A stretch of 64,000 nucleotides of DNA from Okeanomitos corallinicola TIOX110 (GCF_038050375.1 NZ_CP150886.1:5063318-5127317); one strand, 5' to 3'; shown: positions 24,509 through 33,459, counted from the stretch's first letter. The notes: a model not told the origin generated them from the letters alone. Translations and numbers: made by a program.

Positions 24509-24717
24509 TGTAGGTTGGGTTAATTGAAACGCAACGCAACAAAAAAATTGTCTGAATCAGGATATCCAGGATTTAAGGATTTACAGGATTATGAGATAAT
24601 TTTTTGTAGGTTAGGTTAAGTGAAATGCAACCCAACAATAATCTATAAAAATTGAATTTGTTTGATAATTAAAATATGTAAATGTTGGGTTTCCTCACGT
24701 CAACCCAACCTACTTTT
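24509..24717. repeat. Cluster of GTAGGTTGGGTTGA-type palindromic repeats
   Basis: Three diverged copies of the common cyanobacterial GTAGGTTGGGTT repeat: plus orientation near 24509-24540 and 24604-24640, inverted near 24680-24717 (AACCCAACCTAC). The last overlaps the 3' end of the vWA gene. Related sequence is inside the MITE-like element at 29873. Confidence 0.7.
24547..24592. repeat. 46-bp direct repeat, right copy bracketing the papain-fold cassette
   Basis: Exact duplicate of 23676-23721, same orientation. The 826 bp between the copies contain only the papain-fold frame and its neighbour. Confidence 0.9.
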
Positions 24718-25782
24718 TCTCCGTACAGCAGTAAGCAAACCCGAATTATCCAACTCATACATATTAACCAACTCAGAAATACCCTGTGCAGAAGTACCAC
24801 CCCAACGAATTTCCGGTACAGGGTTTAACCATGCAACCTGACGAACACAACTATTTAATTCTTGTAAAAAATCCTCGGTAAACTCGATTCTCTTATAATT
24901 CACACCACCCCGCGCAGCACCCCCATCACTAATAATTAAAACTATAGTTCGTTGTTGATGTAATTGTGATAAAACCTCCGATGTGAGTTTACCTTCTGGA
25001 CTTTGGGGATGGGAAAATAAATATTCTCCTGGATGATTTCTAAAATAATAAACTTCAGATTTACCTAACTTACTTCCTTGTAAATTATTTACTAATTTTT
25101 GGGAAAGCTGGAAAAAAGGAATCATAGAATTAGATACATCTATTAATAACACAACTTCCGCTCTATTAATACGTTGTGGTTGAAATTTTATATCTAATAA
25201 AAAACCTTCCTTACCGAATTTTTCAACTGTTGCATCTGTATCAATTTTTGTTAAATGTCCCTGTTTCACCGGGAGACGTAAATCATTCCAAGTACGTTTT
25301 ATTTTTCGTTCCGTTACGGGAAAGTCTCTAATATTAAATTGAAATTTAGATTTAGGTTTAGGGTTAAATTTATTTTGGGGTAACATTCCACCTTGTAAAG
25401 CAATAGGTGGTTGTAAAAATTCTGGTATGGGTTCAGGTTCAGAGACTTCTGTTTCTGGATTTTCAGGGTTTTGTTTTTCAGGGTTTTGATTTTCAGATGT
25501 TTTATTCTTATTTTCTTTCGTTTTTCTTAAATCTTGATTTACTTTTATTTCCAACGTAGTAAGATAATTATCAAAATATTGACTAAATTTCTTTGCTATT
25601 TCTGAATTAGGTTTTGCTTTTACCCATAACATCGAACAGAGATTTTTCAAATCTTCTCGACTGTTTAAACCAAACCCATTATCTAACGCTGTTAATAATA
25701 AATTATATTGTTCAATAGTTAGGGGAAAATCCCCCGTATCTCGCAGGTAACAGAATAAATCAAATAATGGTGGGTTACTCAT
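24700..25782 (-). CDS. von Willebrand factor A (vWA) domain protein of a MoxR-vWA system
   Basis: 360 residues. A helical N-terminal domain (about 1-85) is joined by a low-complexity linker rich in N, P, E and K (about 86-125) to a vWA domain with the metal-binding MIDAS motif D-V-S-N-S (215-219) and 'ISDGGAARGG' (284 on). In MoxR-vWA systems this protein pairs with the AAA+ MoxR ATPase, here the gene immediately upstream at 25863. The 80-bp gap between them contains a dispersed repeat (about 25812-25852). The last four residues (S-R-L-G) and the stop are read from a GTAGGTTGGGTTGA repeat, so the original C-terminus may have been longer. Confidence 0.85.
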   Translation of the reverse strand: MSNPPLFDLFCYLRDTGDFPLTIEQYNLLLTALDNGFGLNSREDLKNLCSMLWVKAKPNSEIAKKFSQYFDNYLTTLEIKVNQDLRKTKENKNKTSENQNPEKQNPENPETEVSEPEPIPEFLQPPIALQGGMLPQNKFNPKPKSKFQFNIRDFPVTERKIKRTWNDLRLPVKQGHLTKIDTDATVEKFGKEGFLLDIKFQPQRINRAEVVLLIDVSNSMIPFFQLSQKLVNNLQGSKLGKSEVYYFRNHPGEYLFSHPQSPEGKLTSEVLSQLHQQRTIVLIISDGGAARGGVNYKRIEFTEDFLQELNSCVRQVAWLNPVPEIRWGGTSAQGISELVNMYELDNSGLLTAVRRKSRLG

Positions 25783-25862
25783 ATTTTGATATTTTGATAA
25801 ATATTGGATAATGAGATTGCTTCTCTACACTTCGTTTCGGTCGCAATGACAATCTTATGAAT

Positions 25863-26843
25863 TTAATCATCATTAAATTGATTCCTGTAATATTCTTGGT
25901 CATCTTTATTTTTCAATAAAACTCCTAATAAATGGGGATGTTGTTCTAGATTTTCAACAAACTCTAAAGCTTCTTCTTGAGAATAACGCTTTAACCACAG
26001 TACCCAATCTAATAACTCACTTGTACTAGGTTTTTTACTATCTTTTCTGCGAGTTCCTTCTTCACGAACTTCAATAAATTTATCTACAGCTTTTTTAACC
26101 AATTGATTTTTATCATCTAAAGGTTTACCCAAATGACTATTGACAATTTTAATTAATCTTTCTGGTTTAGGAAATTCAATATAATAATAAATGCAACGTC
26201 TTAAAAACGCATCGGGTAATTCTTTTTCATCATTGCTAGTGATAATAATAATTGGTGTTTGTTTGGATGTAATAGTTTCACTAATTTCTGGAATATCAAA
26301 TTTTGATTCTTCCAACACCTCCAATAAATCATTAGGAAAATCAATATCAGCTTTGTCTATTTCATCAATTAACAAAATTGGACGATAATCTTCTGTTTGA
26401 AAAGCTTTACCTAAAGCACCATATTTAATATATTCTGTGTGCTTTTCATCATTAACTCTAGCAGCAACTTTTGCTAATTCTGTTTGATTTAAACCAGTAT
26501 TACTAACTAATTGAGCATCTCGTAACCTAGCTAAAGTATCATAGGTATAGAATCCTTCTTTTGCACGGGTAGTAGATTTAATTGACCAGGAAAAGAAAGG
26601 ATATTTTTCTATATTTAATTGTTGTTGAAACTCATAAGCAATTGCTTTAGCTAATAAGGTTTTACCACATCCTGGTTCACCTTGTAATAACAGCGGACGT
26701 TCTAAAACAATTGCTAAATTTACCGCTTGAATGAGGTTTTTATCTGGGTAATAGGGATATAGTTTTTTGCTTCTGTCTGGTTCAGGTTGGTATTGTTCTT
26801 CACCTGTGTATTGATAATTAAGGTCGGTGTTTTTGGTGTTCAT
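25863..26843 (-). CDS. MoxR-family AAA+ ATPase
   Basis: 326 residues from ATG 26843, which overlaps the stop of the iSTAND gene (ATGA), showing translational coupling; the ORF's longer version inside that gene is not used. Walker A G-E-P-G-C-G-K-T (55-62), Walker B 'ILLIDEIDKAD' (about 156-166), sensor-1 'TSNDEKELP' (about 202-210) and arginine residues 'FLRRC' (213-217). MoxR ATPases remodel protein complexes together with vWA partners. The set iSTAND-MoxR-vWA in one operon matches the 'ternary' conflict systems described by Kaur, Burroughs, Iyer and Aravind (2020). Confidence 0.9.
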   Translation of the reverse strand: MNTKNTDLNYQYTGEEQYQPEPDRSKKLYPYYPDKNLIQAVNLAIVLERPLLLQGEPGCGKTLLAKAIAYEFQQQLNIEKYPFFSWSIKSTTRAKEGFYTYDTLARLRDAQLVSNTGLNQTELAKVAARVNDEKHTEYIKYGALGKAFQTEDYRPILLIDEIDKADIDFPNDLLEVLEESKFDIPEISETITSKQTPIIIITSNDEKELPDAFLRRCIYYYIEFPKPERLIKIVNSHLGKPLDDKNQLVKKAVDKFIEVREEGTRRKDSKKPSTSELLDWVLWLKRYSQEEALEFVENLEQHPHLLGVLLKNKDDQEYYRNQFNDD

Positions 26844-27898
26844 AATTGTAATGTTTTTTCTATATCTTTCCATTCTAATTGGAAGTAACTACAAATTATA
26901 TCTAATGTATCTTCCGGTGTTTTTTCAGAAGTTTGGTTACAATTCACAACCTCTTCCACAATAGAATCTAAATTAAATTGTTCTTTTAAGACATCTGCAA
27001 AAATATCTTGTTGTTTTCTCACCCATCTTTCTAAATGTCCTTGTTTAAAAATAGATAATTTTTCTAATTCAATTAATTCTTGAGTAGAATTAGAACAACC
27101 TAAATCTTGTAAACAACACTCTTTATAATCCACAAGAAATAATGACAGAGAATATTTATGGGATGCTATCTGATCATTTTCAATTTTCCTCATTAAAGGT
27201 ATCCAAAGCTGAGATATTATTGTATTGATATATTGTCCTTTGATTTTATCTTCACTCACATGATCAAAACATAAGATAACTGTGTTTTTTTGCCATTGCT
27301 GATAAACTGAATCAATTATATCATTTAATTGGTTAGATTTACTACCAAATTCTTGAGCCAAATTATCCCATAAATATGTAATATTATGACGATAACGTTT
27401 TAAAGAAATTTTATGTTTAACGGAGTTGGAAAAATAGGGTTCTTCATAGCATAATCTATTTAATACCCAACGTTGACCATGTTTTTCTTTTCCATATATG
27501 AGATATATTCCTAGTTTTAATGGTTGTTCTAAAAAATCAGTAAAATCTTGAATTTGATTTTTATAATTCAAATCTTCGAGAGCATTTTTAATAATATTCT
27601 CTGGTTCAGATACATTTATAACAACATTTTTTACGGTTTTAGGTTGCTGTTTTTTGGGAGGGTTATCATAATCATCTTCCTCTAAATCTAAATTTAAAAA
27701 ACTAAAAAAACTAAACAATGTTTTATAAAGAGATGATTTATTAGGGTTATTAATTATTTCTGATATCACCTCACGATCAATACCTGTATCCATTCCTATT
27801 TGATCATATTCATAATCATCTTTATATTTTTCATTTAAAGCAAAGATTAATTTATCTCTACCATTTTTAGTTAAAATACAACTTTTTTGATTTTTCAC
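26840..27898 (-). CDS. Inactive-STAND (iSTAND) protein of a MoxR-vWA ternary system
   Basis: 352 residues, GTG start at 27898. The N-terminal part (about 1-75: 'LTKNGRDKLIFALNEKY', 'GIDREVISEIINN') is a small helical, HTH-like domain; an acidic linker with several Asp and Glu follows. From residue about 105 the sequence resembles a STAND NTPase ('ALEDLNYKNQIQDFTDFLEQ', 'GIYLIYGKEKHGQRWVLNRL') whose P-loop has lost the GxxGxGK[ST] pattern, as in iSTAND. 'TVILCFDHV' occupies the Walker B place. It would act as an assembly or sensing subunit next to MoxR and vWA. First gene of the three-gene operon. Confidence 0.75.
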   Translation of the reverse strand: MKNQKSCILTKNGRDKLIFALNEKYKDDYEYDQIGMDTGIDREVISEIINNPNKSSLYKTLFSFFSFLNLDLEEDDYDNPPKKQQPKTVKNVVINVSEPENIIKNALEDLNYKNQIQDFTDFLEQPLKLGIYLIYGKEKHGQRWVLNRLCYEEPYFSNSVKHKISLKRYRHNITYLWDNLAQEFGSKSNQLNDIIDSVYQQWQKNTVILCFDHVSEDKIKGQYINTIISQLWIPLMRKIENDQIASHKYSLSLFLVDYKECCLQDLGCSNSTQELIELEKLSIFKQGHLERWVRKQQDIFADVLKEQFNLDSIVEEVVNCNQTSEKTPEDTLDIICSYFQLEWKDIEKTLQL

Positions 27899-27955
27899 AA
27901 ACTGATATACCTGAAAAACTATAAAAATTTAATTGTCAGTATTCGGAATGATAAG

Positions 27956-28016
27956 ATCCCCGACTTCTTTGATGATCATATCAATAAATTTTGAATTGTT
28001 AACAGAAGTCGGGGAT
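27956..28016. repeat. 13-bp perfect inverted repeat upstream of the iSTAND operon
   Basis: ATCCCCGACTTCT (27956-27968) and AGAAGTCGGGGAT (28004-28016) are exact complements separated by 35 bp. They lie in the 329-bp divergent gap between the iSTAND gene and the gene at 28228, so a regulatory role is possible; similar CCCCGACTTCT palindromes are common dispersed repeats in Nostocales. Confidence 0.65.
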
Positions 28017-28060
28017 ATGGGTAAAAATTATCAAGATTTAATCTCAATCTAGTTTACTCT

Positions 28061-28207
28061 TTGCGGATCTTCTTGAAAATCCCTGCGGATCATCCGCAAC
28101 ACTAAAATCATACCATGAATGATGGTAAAAACCCTGCTATCACTGGGTTATAGAACTTACAAAAATTATTTTCAAAATTGCGGATCTTCTCTGCGGATGA
28201 TCCGCTA
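28061..28207. repeat. Two direct copies of a GCGGATnATCCGC palindrome unit
   Basis: Copy 1 (28061-28099) and copy 2 (28178-28207) both start TTGCGGATCTTCT and end in a palindrome, TGCGGATCATCCGCA and GCGGATGATCCGC. Copy 1 has an extra TTGAAAATCC in the middle. About 80 bp separate them, just upstream of the ORF at 28228. They look like paired protein-binding sites or a small repeat. Confidence 0.7.
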
Positions 28208-28227
28208 ATACGAAAAATTACTGGTTT

Positions 28228-28485
28228 ATGGTGAGGGAGTTAAACAAAAAAGAAACAATTATGAAACTCACTGTAGAGAACAATAATCAAAAACTCCGTA
28301 TCTATTTGGAGTTGTCTAGTGAAGAAGTCACACTTTACAAAAGATGCTTAATTGGATTTTTCAGCGTCTCTTTACCTCTGTTGTTTTCTTACACTAGTTT
28401 GATTAGAGTTATCAATCCTATTCAAACAAAACCTCTACCCCCACAAAATGAAACCACTACAGGAGTCAAAGAAATGCTAGATTGA
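28228..28485 (+). CDS. Small hypothetical membrane protein
   Basis: 85 residues from ATG 28228, or 74 from ATG 28261, which starts a more natural 'MKLTVENNNQKLRI'. One hydrophobic stretch ('CLIGFFSVSLPLLFSYTSLI', about 40-60) suggests a single membrane helix, with a Pro- and Thr-rich tail. I recognise no family. It sits between the paired palindromes (28061-28207) and a MITE-like repeat (28494). Its reality as a gene is uncertain. Confidence 0.4.
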   Translation: MVRELNKKETIMKLTVENNNQKLRIYLELSSEEVTLYKRCLIGFFSVSLPLLFSYTSLIRVINPIQTKPLPPQNETTTGVKEMLD

Positions 28486-28493
28486 TTTATTCT

Positions 28494-28583
28494 AGGACTT
28501 ACGCATTTTAACAAAACATCGGAGGTGAGATTGCTTCCTTACGTCGCAATGACAGTATTTAAAGTAGGTTTTGCGTAAGTCCT
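28494..28583. repeat. MITE-like element with AGGACTTACGCA inverted ends
   Basis: 90 bp with perfect 12-bp terminal inverted repeats (AGGACTTACGCA / TGCGTAAGTCCT). The inside includes 'GAGATTGCTTCC ... GTCGCAATGACA', a motif also present at 25813-25850 between the MoxR and vWA genes. It is non-coding, probably mobilised by an insertion sequence with the same ends elsewhere in the genome. Confidence 0.8.
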
Positions 28584-28707
28584 GTATTTATAAAGCAAAA
28601 CTCCGTCATAACTATTGTAAAGAGGTTAAGACGGAGAAATCAAAAACTGAGTTAAGTTCAATAATTATCACAATGAATAGAATATCAGATATTTTATATT
28701 AAGTTTA

Positions 28708-29832
28708 ATGATGCAGCATCCAATCATCTTTTCCTTTTTCTCTGGTTCAGGTTTTCTAGATTTAGGGTTTGAAAATACAGGTTATAAAATCGCTTACATC
28801 AACGAAATCTTCCCTCCTTTTATGTCTGCTTATCGCTATTCACGGGAAATACTGAAACTACCAGAACCTGAATATGGATATCATCAAGGGGAAGATGCAG
28901 ATGTGAGTAAATTAACTCAAGGAAATGCCGCCCAAAAATTAAATGAATTTATTAAAGATGCACGTAAAAATAATATAATAGGCTTTATTGGTGGTCCACC
29001 TTGTCCTGATTTTTCTATTGGTGGTAAAAATAAAGGTTATTTAGGTGAAAATGGTCAACTTTCATCTGCTTATATTGAATTAATTTGTCAAAATTTACCC
29101 GATTTATTTTTATTTGAAAATGTTAAAGGTTTATGGAGAACTAAAAAACATCGTTTATTTTACGAATGTTTGAAAAGACAATTACAAGAAATCGGTTATA
29201 TTTTAACAGAACGGTTAATTAATGCGATTGAATATGGTGTACCGCAAGATAGAGACAGAATTATTTTGATTGGTTTTAAAAATAATTTTCTCCAAGATAT
29301 AGGAATAAAAAATGATTTTATCTTTCCTTGGGAAAAATATATTAGATATCCTCAAAATCAAGTTTTTGCCTATCCTTGGATTAAAAATGAACCATTTAAA
29401 GAAAATTCTTTTACTTATTGTCCTGAGAATATTCCTCAAGAATTAACAGTTGAATATTGGTTTTTAAAAAATAATGTGCTGCACCATCCCAATTCAAAAC
29501 ATTATTTTCAACCCAGATCAGGTATCAATAAAATGGCAATTATTGATGAGGGAGATGATTCCAGAAAATCATTTAAACGTTTACACAGATGGCGTTATTC
29601 TCCTACAGCTTGTTATGGAAATAATGAGGTACATTTGCATCCTTACAAAATTCGCCGTATTTCTGTAGCTGAAGCTTTAGCTATTCAATCTTTACCCGCA
29701 AATTTTTCACTACCGGAAAATATGTCACTTACGAATATGTTTAAAACAGTGGGTAATGGTGTACCGTATTTAGCAGCGCAAGCATTAGCTGAAAGTGTTA
29801 TTGATTTTTTAGGAGTTGAAACTATCCTCTAA
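28708..29832 (+). CDS. C5-cytosine DNA methyltransferase, apparently solitary
   Basis: 374 residues. Motif I 'FFSGSGFLDLGFE' (about 10-22) binds S-adenosylmethionine; motif IV 'GGPPCPDFS' has the catalytic Cys99; motif VI 'FENVKGLW' (about 136-143); motif VIII 'QDRDRIILIG' (180-189); motifs IX-X near the end ('RRISVAEALAIQSLP', 'FKTVGNGVPYLAAQALAESV'). It methylates carbon 5 of cytosine in an unknown target. No restriction endonuclease gene is adjacent, so it may be an orphan methylase or part of the nearby conflict-gene cluster. The first of two consecutive ATGs is used. Confidence 0.92.
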   Translation: MMQHPIIFSFFSGSGFLDLGFENTGYKIAYINEIFPPFMSAYRYSREILKLPEPEYGYHQGEDADVSKLTQGNAAQKLNEFIKDARKNNIIGFIGGPPCPDFSIGGKNKGYLGENGQLSSAYIELICQNLPDLFLFENVKGLWRTKKHRLFYECLKRQLQEIGYILTERLINAIEYGVPQDRDRIILIGFKNNFLQDIGIKNDFIFPWEKYIRYPQNQVFAYPWIKNEPFKENSFTYCPENIPQELTVEYWFLKNNVLHHPNSKHYFQPRSGINKMAIIDEGDDSRKSFKRLHRWRYSPTACYGNNEVHLHPYKIRRISVAEALAIQSLPANFSLPENMSLTNMFKTVGNGVPYLAAQALAESVIDFLGVETIL

Positions 29833-29872
29833 TTTTCAAGATAGACTTGTAGATATATATGATTTAATAGAT

Positions 29873-29993
29873 CAATACCTTGTCCAAATTAGAAAAAGGC
29901 TTGATTTGTAGTTTGGGTTGAAGCATGAAACTCAACAAATGCGTTGGGTTGCGCTGTCGCTTAACCCAACCTACAGAAAATGGACAAGGTATT
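29873..29993. repeat. MITE-like element with ATACCTTGTCCA ends and possible 8-bp target duplication
   Basis: Perfect 13-bp inverted ends AATACCTTGTCCA (29874-29886) and TGGACAAGGTATT (29981-29993). The same octamer TAATAGAT lies at 29865-29872 and 29993-30000, as a target-site duplication would. The interior has a GGGTTG..CAACCC palindrome. A decayed second copy is at 51032-51092. Confidence 0.75.
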
Positions 29994-30053
29994 AATAGAT
30001 AGATAATGTTTTATTGTTTCATCAAGTTTAATAAATTAAAACTGGTAACATAA

Positions 30054-30749
30054 ATGATGTCAGCAAACTATCCCAATATTGATATTGCACCATTTATAGA
30101 CCATTCTCTGCTGTTACCAACTACCACCCCAGAGCAGATAGAAAAGTGGTGTGACGAAGCGTATCGGTTTAATTTTGCATCGGTTTGTATAAATCCTTGC
30201 TACGTTAAGCAAGCAGTTGAACTTCTCCACAACAAAAACCCCAAAGTCTGTACAGTAATCGGTTTTCCCACTGGTGGAACAACTTCAGCGGTGAAGTTAT
30301 ACGAAGCGCAAGAAGCCTTAGAAAATGGTGCTTCAGAGTTAGATGTAATGATTAACTTGGGCTGGTTAAAAGCGGGTAAAACCGAAGAAGTACACCGGGA
30401 AATAGCTACAATTTGTGAAGTAGCTGGGCAATGCGTCAAGGTAATTTTAGAAACAAGTTTACTGACAGATGCTGAGAAAAAAATCGCGGCTGAATTAGCG
30501 ATGGATGCGGGTGCAGCATTCTTAAAAACCAGTACGGGTTGGAATGGTGGCGCGACTGTAGCGGATGTACGCTTATTAAAGGAAATAGCCAAAGAAAGGG
30601 TGGGAATAAAAGCATCAGGAGGAATTCGCACCCATAATGACGCTTTAGATTTAATCATGGCTGGTGCTACCAGATTAGGTACATCTCGCGGTATAGAATT
30701 ACTCCGTCAACGCGATCGCCCCGAAGTAGATGAGGGGGTGAGTGGGTGA
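30054..30749 (+). CDS. deoC: Deoxyribose-phosphate aldolase
   Basis: 231 residues. Catalyses reversible cleavage of 2-deoxyribose 5-phosphate to glyceraldehyde 3-phosphate and acetaldehyde. The TIM-barrel signature residues are visible: '[12 protein letters not shown]', '[11 protein letters not shown]', '[14 protein letters not shown]', '[15 protein letters not shown]', the Schiff-base lysine in 'FLKTSTGW', and '[11 protein letters not shown]'. Starts with two ATGs (30054, 30057). The last few codons run into a GAGTGGG-type repeat, which may have replaced the native C-terminus. recO follows 59 bp later; the deoC-recO order is common in cyanobacteria. Confidence 0.95.
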   Translation: MMSANYPNIDIAPFIDHSLLLPTTTPEQIEKWCDEAYRFNFASVCINPCYVKQAVELLHNKNPKVCTVIGFPTGGTTSAVKLYEAQEALENGASELDVMINLGWLKAGKTEEVHREIATICEVAGQCVKVILETSLLTDAEKKIAAELAMDAGAAFLKTSTGWNGGATVADVRLLKEIAKERVGIKASGGIRTHNDALDLIMAGATRLGTSRGIELLRQRDRPEVDEGVSG

Positions 30750-30808
30750 GTGGGAGAGTGGGAGATGGGGTGAAAAGATTTTTACTAATTCCCAATAACT
30801 AATGAATA

Positions 30809-31726
30809 ATGAGTAAAACTTATCAAGCAACAGGAATTAATCTGAAAAACCAGGCATTAGGAGAGACAGATAAGATAATTACCATATTAACCAAGGAATT
30901 TGGACTAATTCGGGCGATCGCCACAGGGTCACGTAAGCATAATTCCAGCTTAGGTGGTAGAACTGGAATGTTTGTAGTTAATCAATTACTAATTTCCCAA
31001 GGACGCTCGTCACAACCAGGAACACCAGGACTAGATAGAATTTCCCAAGCAGAAACCATCACCACCTATCCTGGTTTAAGCAAAGACTTAGGAAAATTAG
31101 CAGCTAGTCAATATTTAGCCGAAATCGTTTTATGTCAAGCTTTAAGTGAGCATCCCCAAGAAGAAATGTATGAGTTACTGAACGAGCATCTCCAGCGTTT
31201 AGAAGCATTACCCAAGGGATCTGATGTAGTTGCACATTTAGCTCATGGAGTCTTTCATCTCCTAGCTTTAGGAGGATTAGCTCCTCAAGTCCAATTTTGC
31301 TGTTTAACCCAGCGTCCTTTAATTCCAGATCCAACTAACCCCAACTGGCAAGTAGGCTTTAGCATTACAGCAGGGGGAGCAGTTTGTTTACAAGCCTGGG
31401 AACAGTTAAGGAAACAACGAGAACAGCCAAAAAAAGCGGCAGAAAATTCTTTAGATGGTCAAAATTCCCCAAAACCAGCCTATGAAAAGGTTTTCCATCA
31501 CCAAGACCTGCCCAAAATCTCCCGTCGCTTGGGAAGTAAAGAACTAGAAATGTTCCAACAGTTGTCCCAACCAGAGATAATGCAAATAGAAGCAGCCACA
31601 AATTATGGCTGGTTAACCGTTGAGCAGATTTTGCGCCAGTACACTCAGTATCATCTGGGTCGCCCTATTCGCTCTGCCACATTGATTGATTCTTACTTTG
31701 CCGCGAACCATGATGCAATCGTCTGA
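30809..31726 (+). CDS. recO: DNA repair protein RecO
   Basis: 305 residues. The N-terminal OB fold begins '[40 protein letters not shown]' and is followed by a helical domain with a pair of Cys in '[10 protein letters not shown]'. RecO works with RecF and RecR to load RecA on gapped single-stranded DNA. It is somewhat longer than E. coli RecO because of an insert around 205-235 (K, Q, P rich), usual for cyanobacteria. The 3' end overlaps the start of the MFS gene. Confidence 0.93.
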   Translation: MSKTYQATGINLKNQALGETDKIITILTKEFGLIRAIATGSRKHNSSLGGRTGMFVVNQLLISQGRSSQPGTPGLDRISQAETITTYPGLSKDLGKLAASQYLAEIVLCQALSEHPQEEMYELLNEHLQRLEALPKGSDVVAHLAHGVFHLLALGGLAPQVQFCCLTQRPLIPDPTNPNWQVGFSITAGGAVCLQAWEQLRKQREQPKKAAENSLDGQNSPKPAYEKVFHHQDLPKISRRLGSKELEMFQQLSQPEIMQIEAATNYGWLTVEQILRQYTQYHLGRPIRSATLIDSYFAANHDAIV

Positions 31727-33341
31727 TTTAGATCGAAAAGTCCAACCCTCATCACCAAGCCAAGCTAAAAACAAGAATAAGGGATCAGAAACTAAAAGAC
31801 CCAATCATTTACGTTCTGCTACCCAACCTAAATCCAGTCAAAATAACTGCTCAGAAATGTCTGTCAATGATATTTCTAAAACACCGAATTTGGATACAAA
31901 AACGAACCAGGGCGATCCCCAAGAACAAATACTGCCCCAGGAAGAACAACTTTTACAAAGTAATGATTTAAATGAAAAAAAAGATCATTTACAAGTAGAC
32001 ACAACAGAAATATCACAAAATAATGGTTCAGGTTCTGGTGGAGAAAATACATCAGGAGTAGAGGAAACTACAGGATTTTTCCCAGTCTTAAAAAATCCCA
32101 ACTTTATCGCCCTTTGGGGTGGACAGGTTTTTTGTCAATTGTCAGATAAAGTATATCTCGTCTTGATGATTGCTTTAATTAACAGCGAATTTCAACATAG
32201 TGGTCAGAGTATTAGTGGTTGGGTATCAGCCCTGATGATGATCTTCACAATTCCCGCAGTTTTATTTGGTTCATTAGCAGGTGTATTTGTAGATCGTTGG
32301 TCAAAGAAAGCCGTATTAGTAGCATCAAATATTTGGCGGGGTATTTTAGTTTTAATAATTCCTTTCTTACTGTGGTTAACCCATGATTGGCAACCTGTGG
32401 GAGTTTTGCCTGTGGGATTTTTAATGATATTAGCAGTAACTTTTTTAGTTTCTACACTAACTCAGTTTTTTGCCCCAGCCGAACAAGCAGTAATTCCTTT
32501 AATAGTCGAAGAACAGCATTTACTTTCAGCTAATTCCTTGTACACAACCACAATGATGGCATCAGTAATTGTGGGGTTTGCCGTAGGAGAACCAGTGTTA
32601 GTATTAGCAGATAGCATCTGGAAAGGATTAGGTGGTAGTGGTGGACTAGGTAAAGAAATTTTAGTCGGTGGTAGTTATGCGATCGCAGGTATGATCCTAT
32701 TACTACTTAAAACCAACGAAAAACCCCACCCCCCAGAAACAGAATTTCCCCACGTTTTTGAGGATCTCCGCGATGGGTTACGTTACCTCAAAGAAAATCG
32801 TCGCGTCCGCAACGCCTTATTACAACTAACTATCTTATTTTCTATCTTCGCCGCTTTAACTGTCCTTGCCGTTCGCATGGCAGAAATTATCCCCAATTTA
32901 AAAGCATCCCAATTTGGGTTTTTACTCGCAGCCGCTGGTGTGGGTATCGCCGTTGGTGCAGCAATACTTGGTCAATTTGGGCAACGTTTCGCCTACAGAC
33001 AGCTAAGTTTATGGGGTTGTCTAGGGATGGCAGCATCATTAGTCTCTATTTCCTTCTTTAACACCCAACTCTGGTTAGTTCTACCCCTCATTACCCTAGT
33101 CGGTGTATTTGGGGCTTTAGTGGGTATCCCCATGCAAACAGCCATCCAAACAGAAACCCCTCCAGAAATGCGTGGTAAAGTCTTTGGATTACAAAACAAT
33201 GTTGTCAACATTGCCTTATCTCTACCCCTGGCATTAGCAGGTTTAGCAGAAACTTTTATAGGTCTACAGTCAGTATTTTTTGGGTTAGCTATCATAGTTT
33301 TCTTAGCAGGTATCCTCACCTGGTATAATTCCCATGAGTAG
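31710..33341 (+). CDS. MFS-family efflux transporter with long hydrophilic N-terminus
   Basis: About 543 residues from ATG 31710 (second ATG 31713), overlapping the recO stop at 31726. The first 115 residues are hydrophilic and low in complexity (many Q, S, N, K), then a 12-helix MFS_3/EntS-like transporter begins at '[28 protein letters not shown]'. The A-motif-like loop '[17 protein letters not shown]' and the late '[19 protein letters not shown]' are typical of this exporter group. The substrate is unknown. The unusual N-terminal extension may be cytoplasmic. Probably co-transcribed with recO. Confidence 0.85.
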   Translation: MMQSSDLDRKVQPSSPSQAKNKNKGSETKRPNHLRSATQPKSSQNNCSEMSVNDISKTPNLDTKTNQGDPQEQILPQEEQLLQSNDLNEKKDHLQVDTTEISQNNGSGSGGENTSGVEETTGFFPVLKNPNFIALWGGQVFCQLSDKVYLVLMIALINSEFQHSGQSISGWVSALMMIFTIPAVLFGSLAGVFVDRWSKKAVLVASNIWRGILVLIIPFLLWLTHDWQPVGVLPVGFLMILAVTFLVSTLTQFFAPAEQAVIPLIVEEQHLLSANSLYTTTMMASVIVGFAVGEPVLVLADSIWKGLGGSGGLGKEILVGGSYAIAGMILLLLKTNEKPHPPETEFPHVFEDLRDGLRYLKENRRVRNALLQLTILFSIFAALTVLAVRMAEIIPNLKASQFGFLLAAAGVGIAVGAAILGQFGQRFAYRQLSLWGCLGMAASLVSISFFNTQLWLVLPLITLVGVFGALVGIPMQTAIQTETPPEMRGKVFGLQNNVVNIALSLPLALAGLAETFIGLQSVFFGLAIIVFLAGILTWYNSHE

Positions 33342-33459
33342 TTATCAAATTAGAGATTATCAATTAGTTAAGACGGTAATTCGTTTTCATGCTAAACTTA
33401 GACCAGCCAAAATTCAGGAAATACTTGCTGGGGATCAACCCAATATGATCGTGATTTAA
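33334..33459 (+). CDS. Possible 41-aa ORF overlapping the end of the MFS gene
   Basis: ATG 33334 overlaps the last codons of the MFS gene by 8 bases and reads 41 residues to TAA at 33457 ('[19 protein letters not shown]...', ending 'QPNMIVI'). The overlap arrangement suggests translational coupling, but length and composition give little support and I recognise no family. It could also be the remnant of a longer gene. Downstream to 33798 I see only AT-rich sequence and a short GACTCCT heptamer repeat. Confidence 0.3.
   Translation: MSSYQIRDYQLVKTVIRFHAKLRPAKIQEILAGDQPNMIVI

Noticed and set aside
28061..28207. Plasmid-type iterons or origin of replication
   Set aside because: Only two units, no Rep or DnaA gene, and no DnaA-box cluster nearby.
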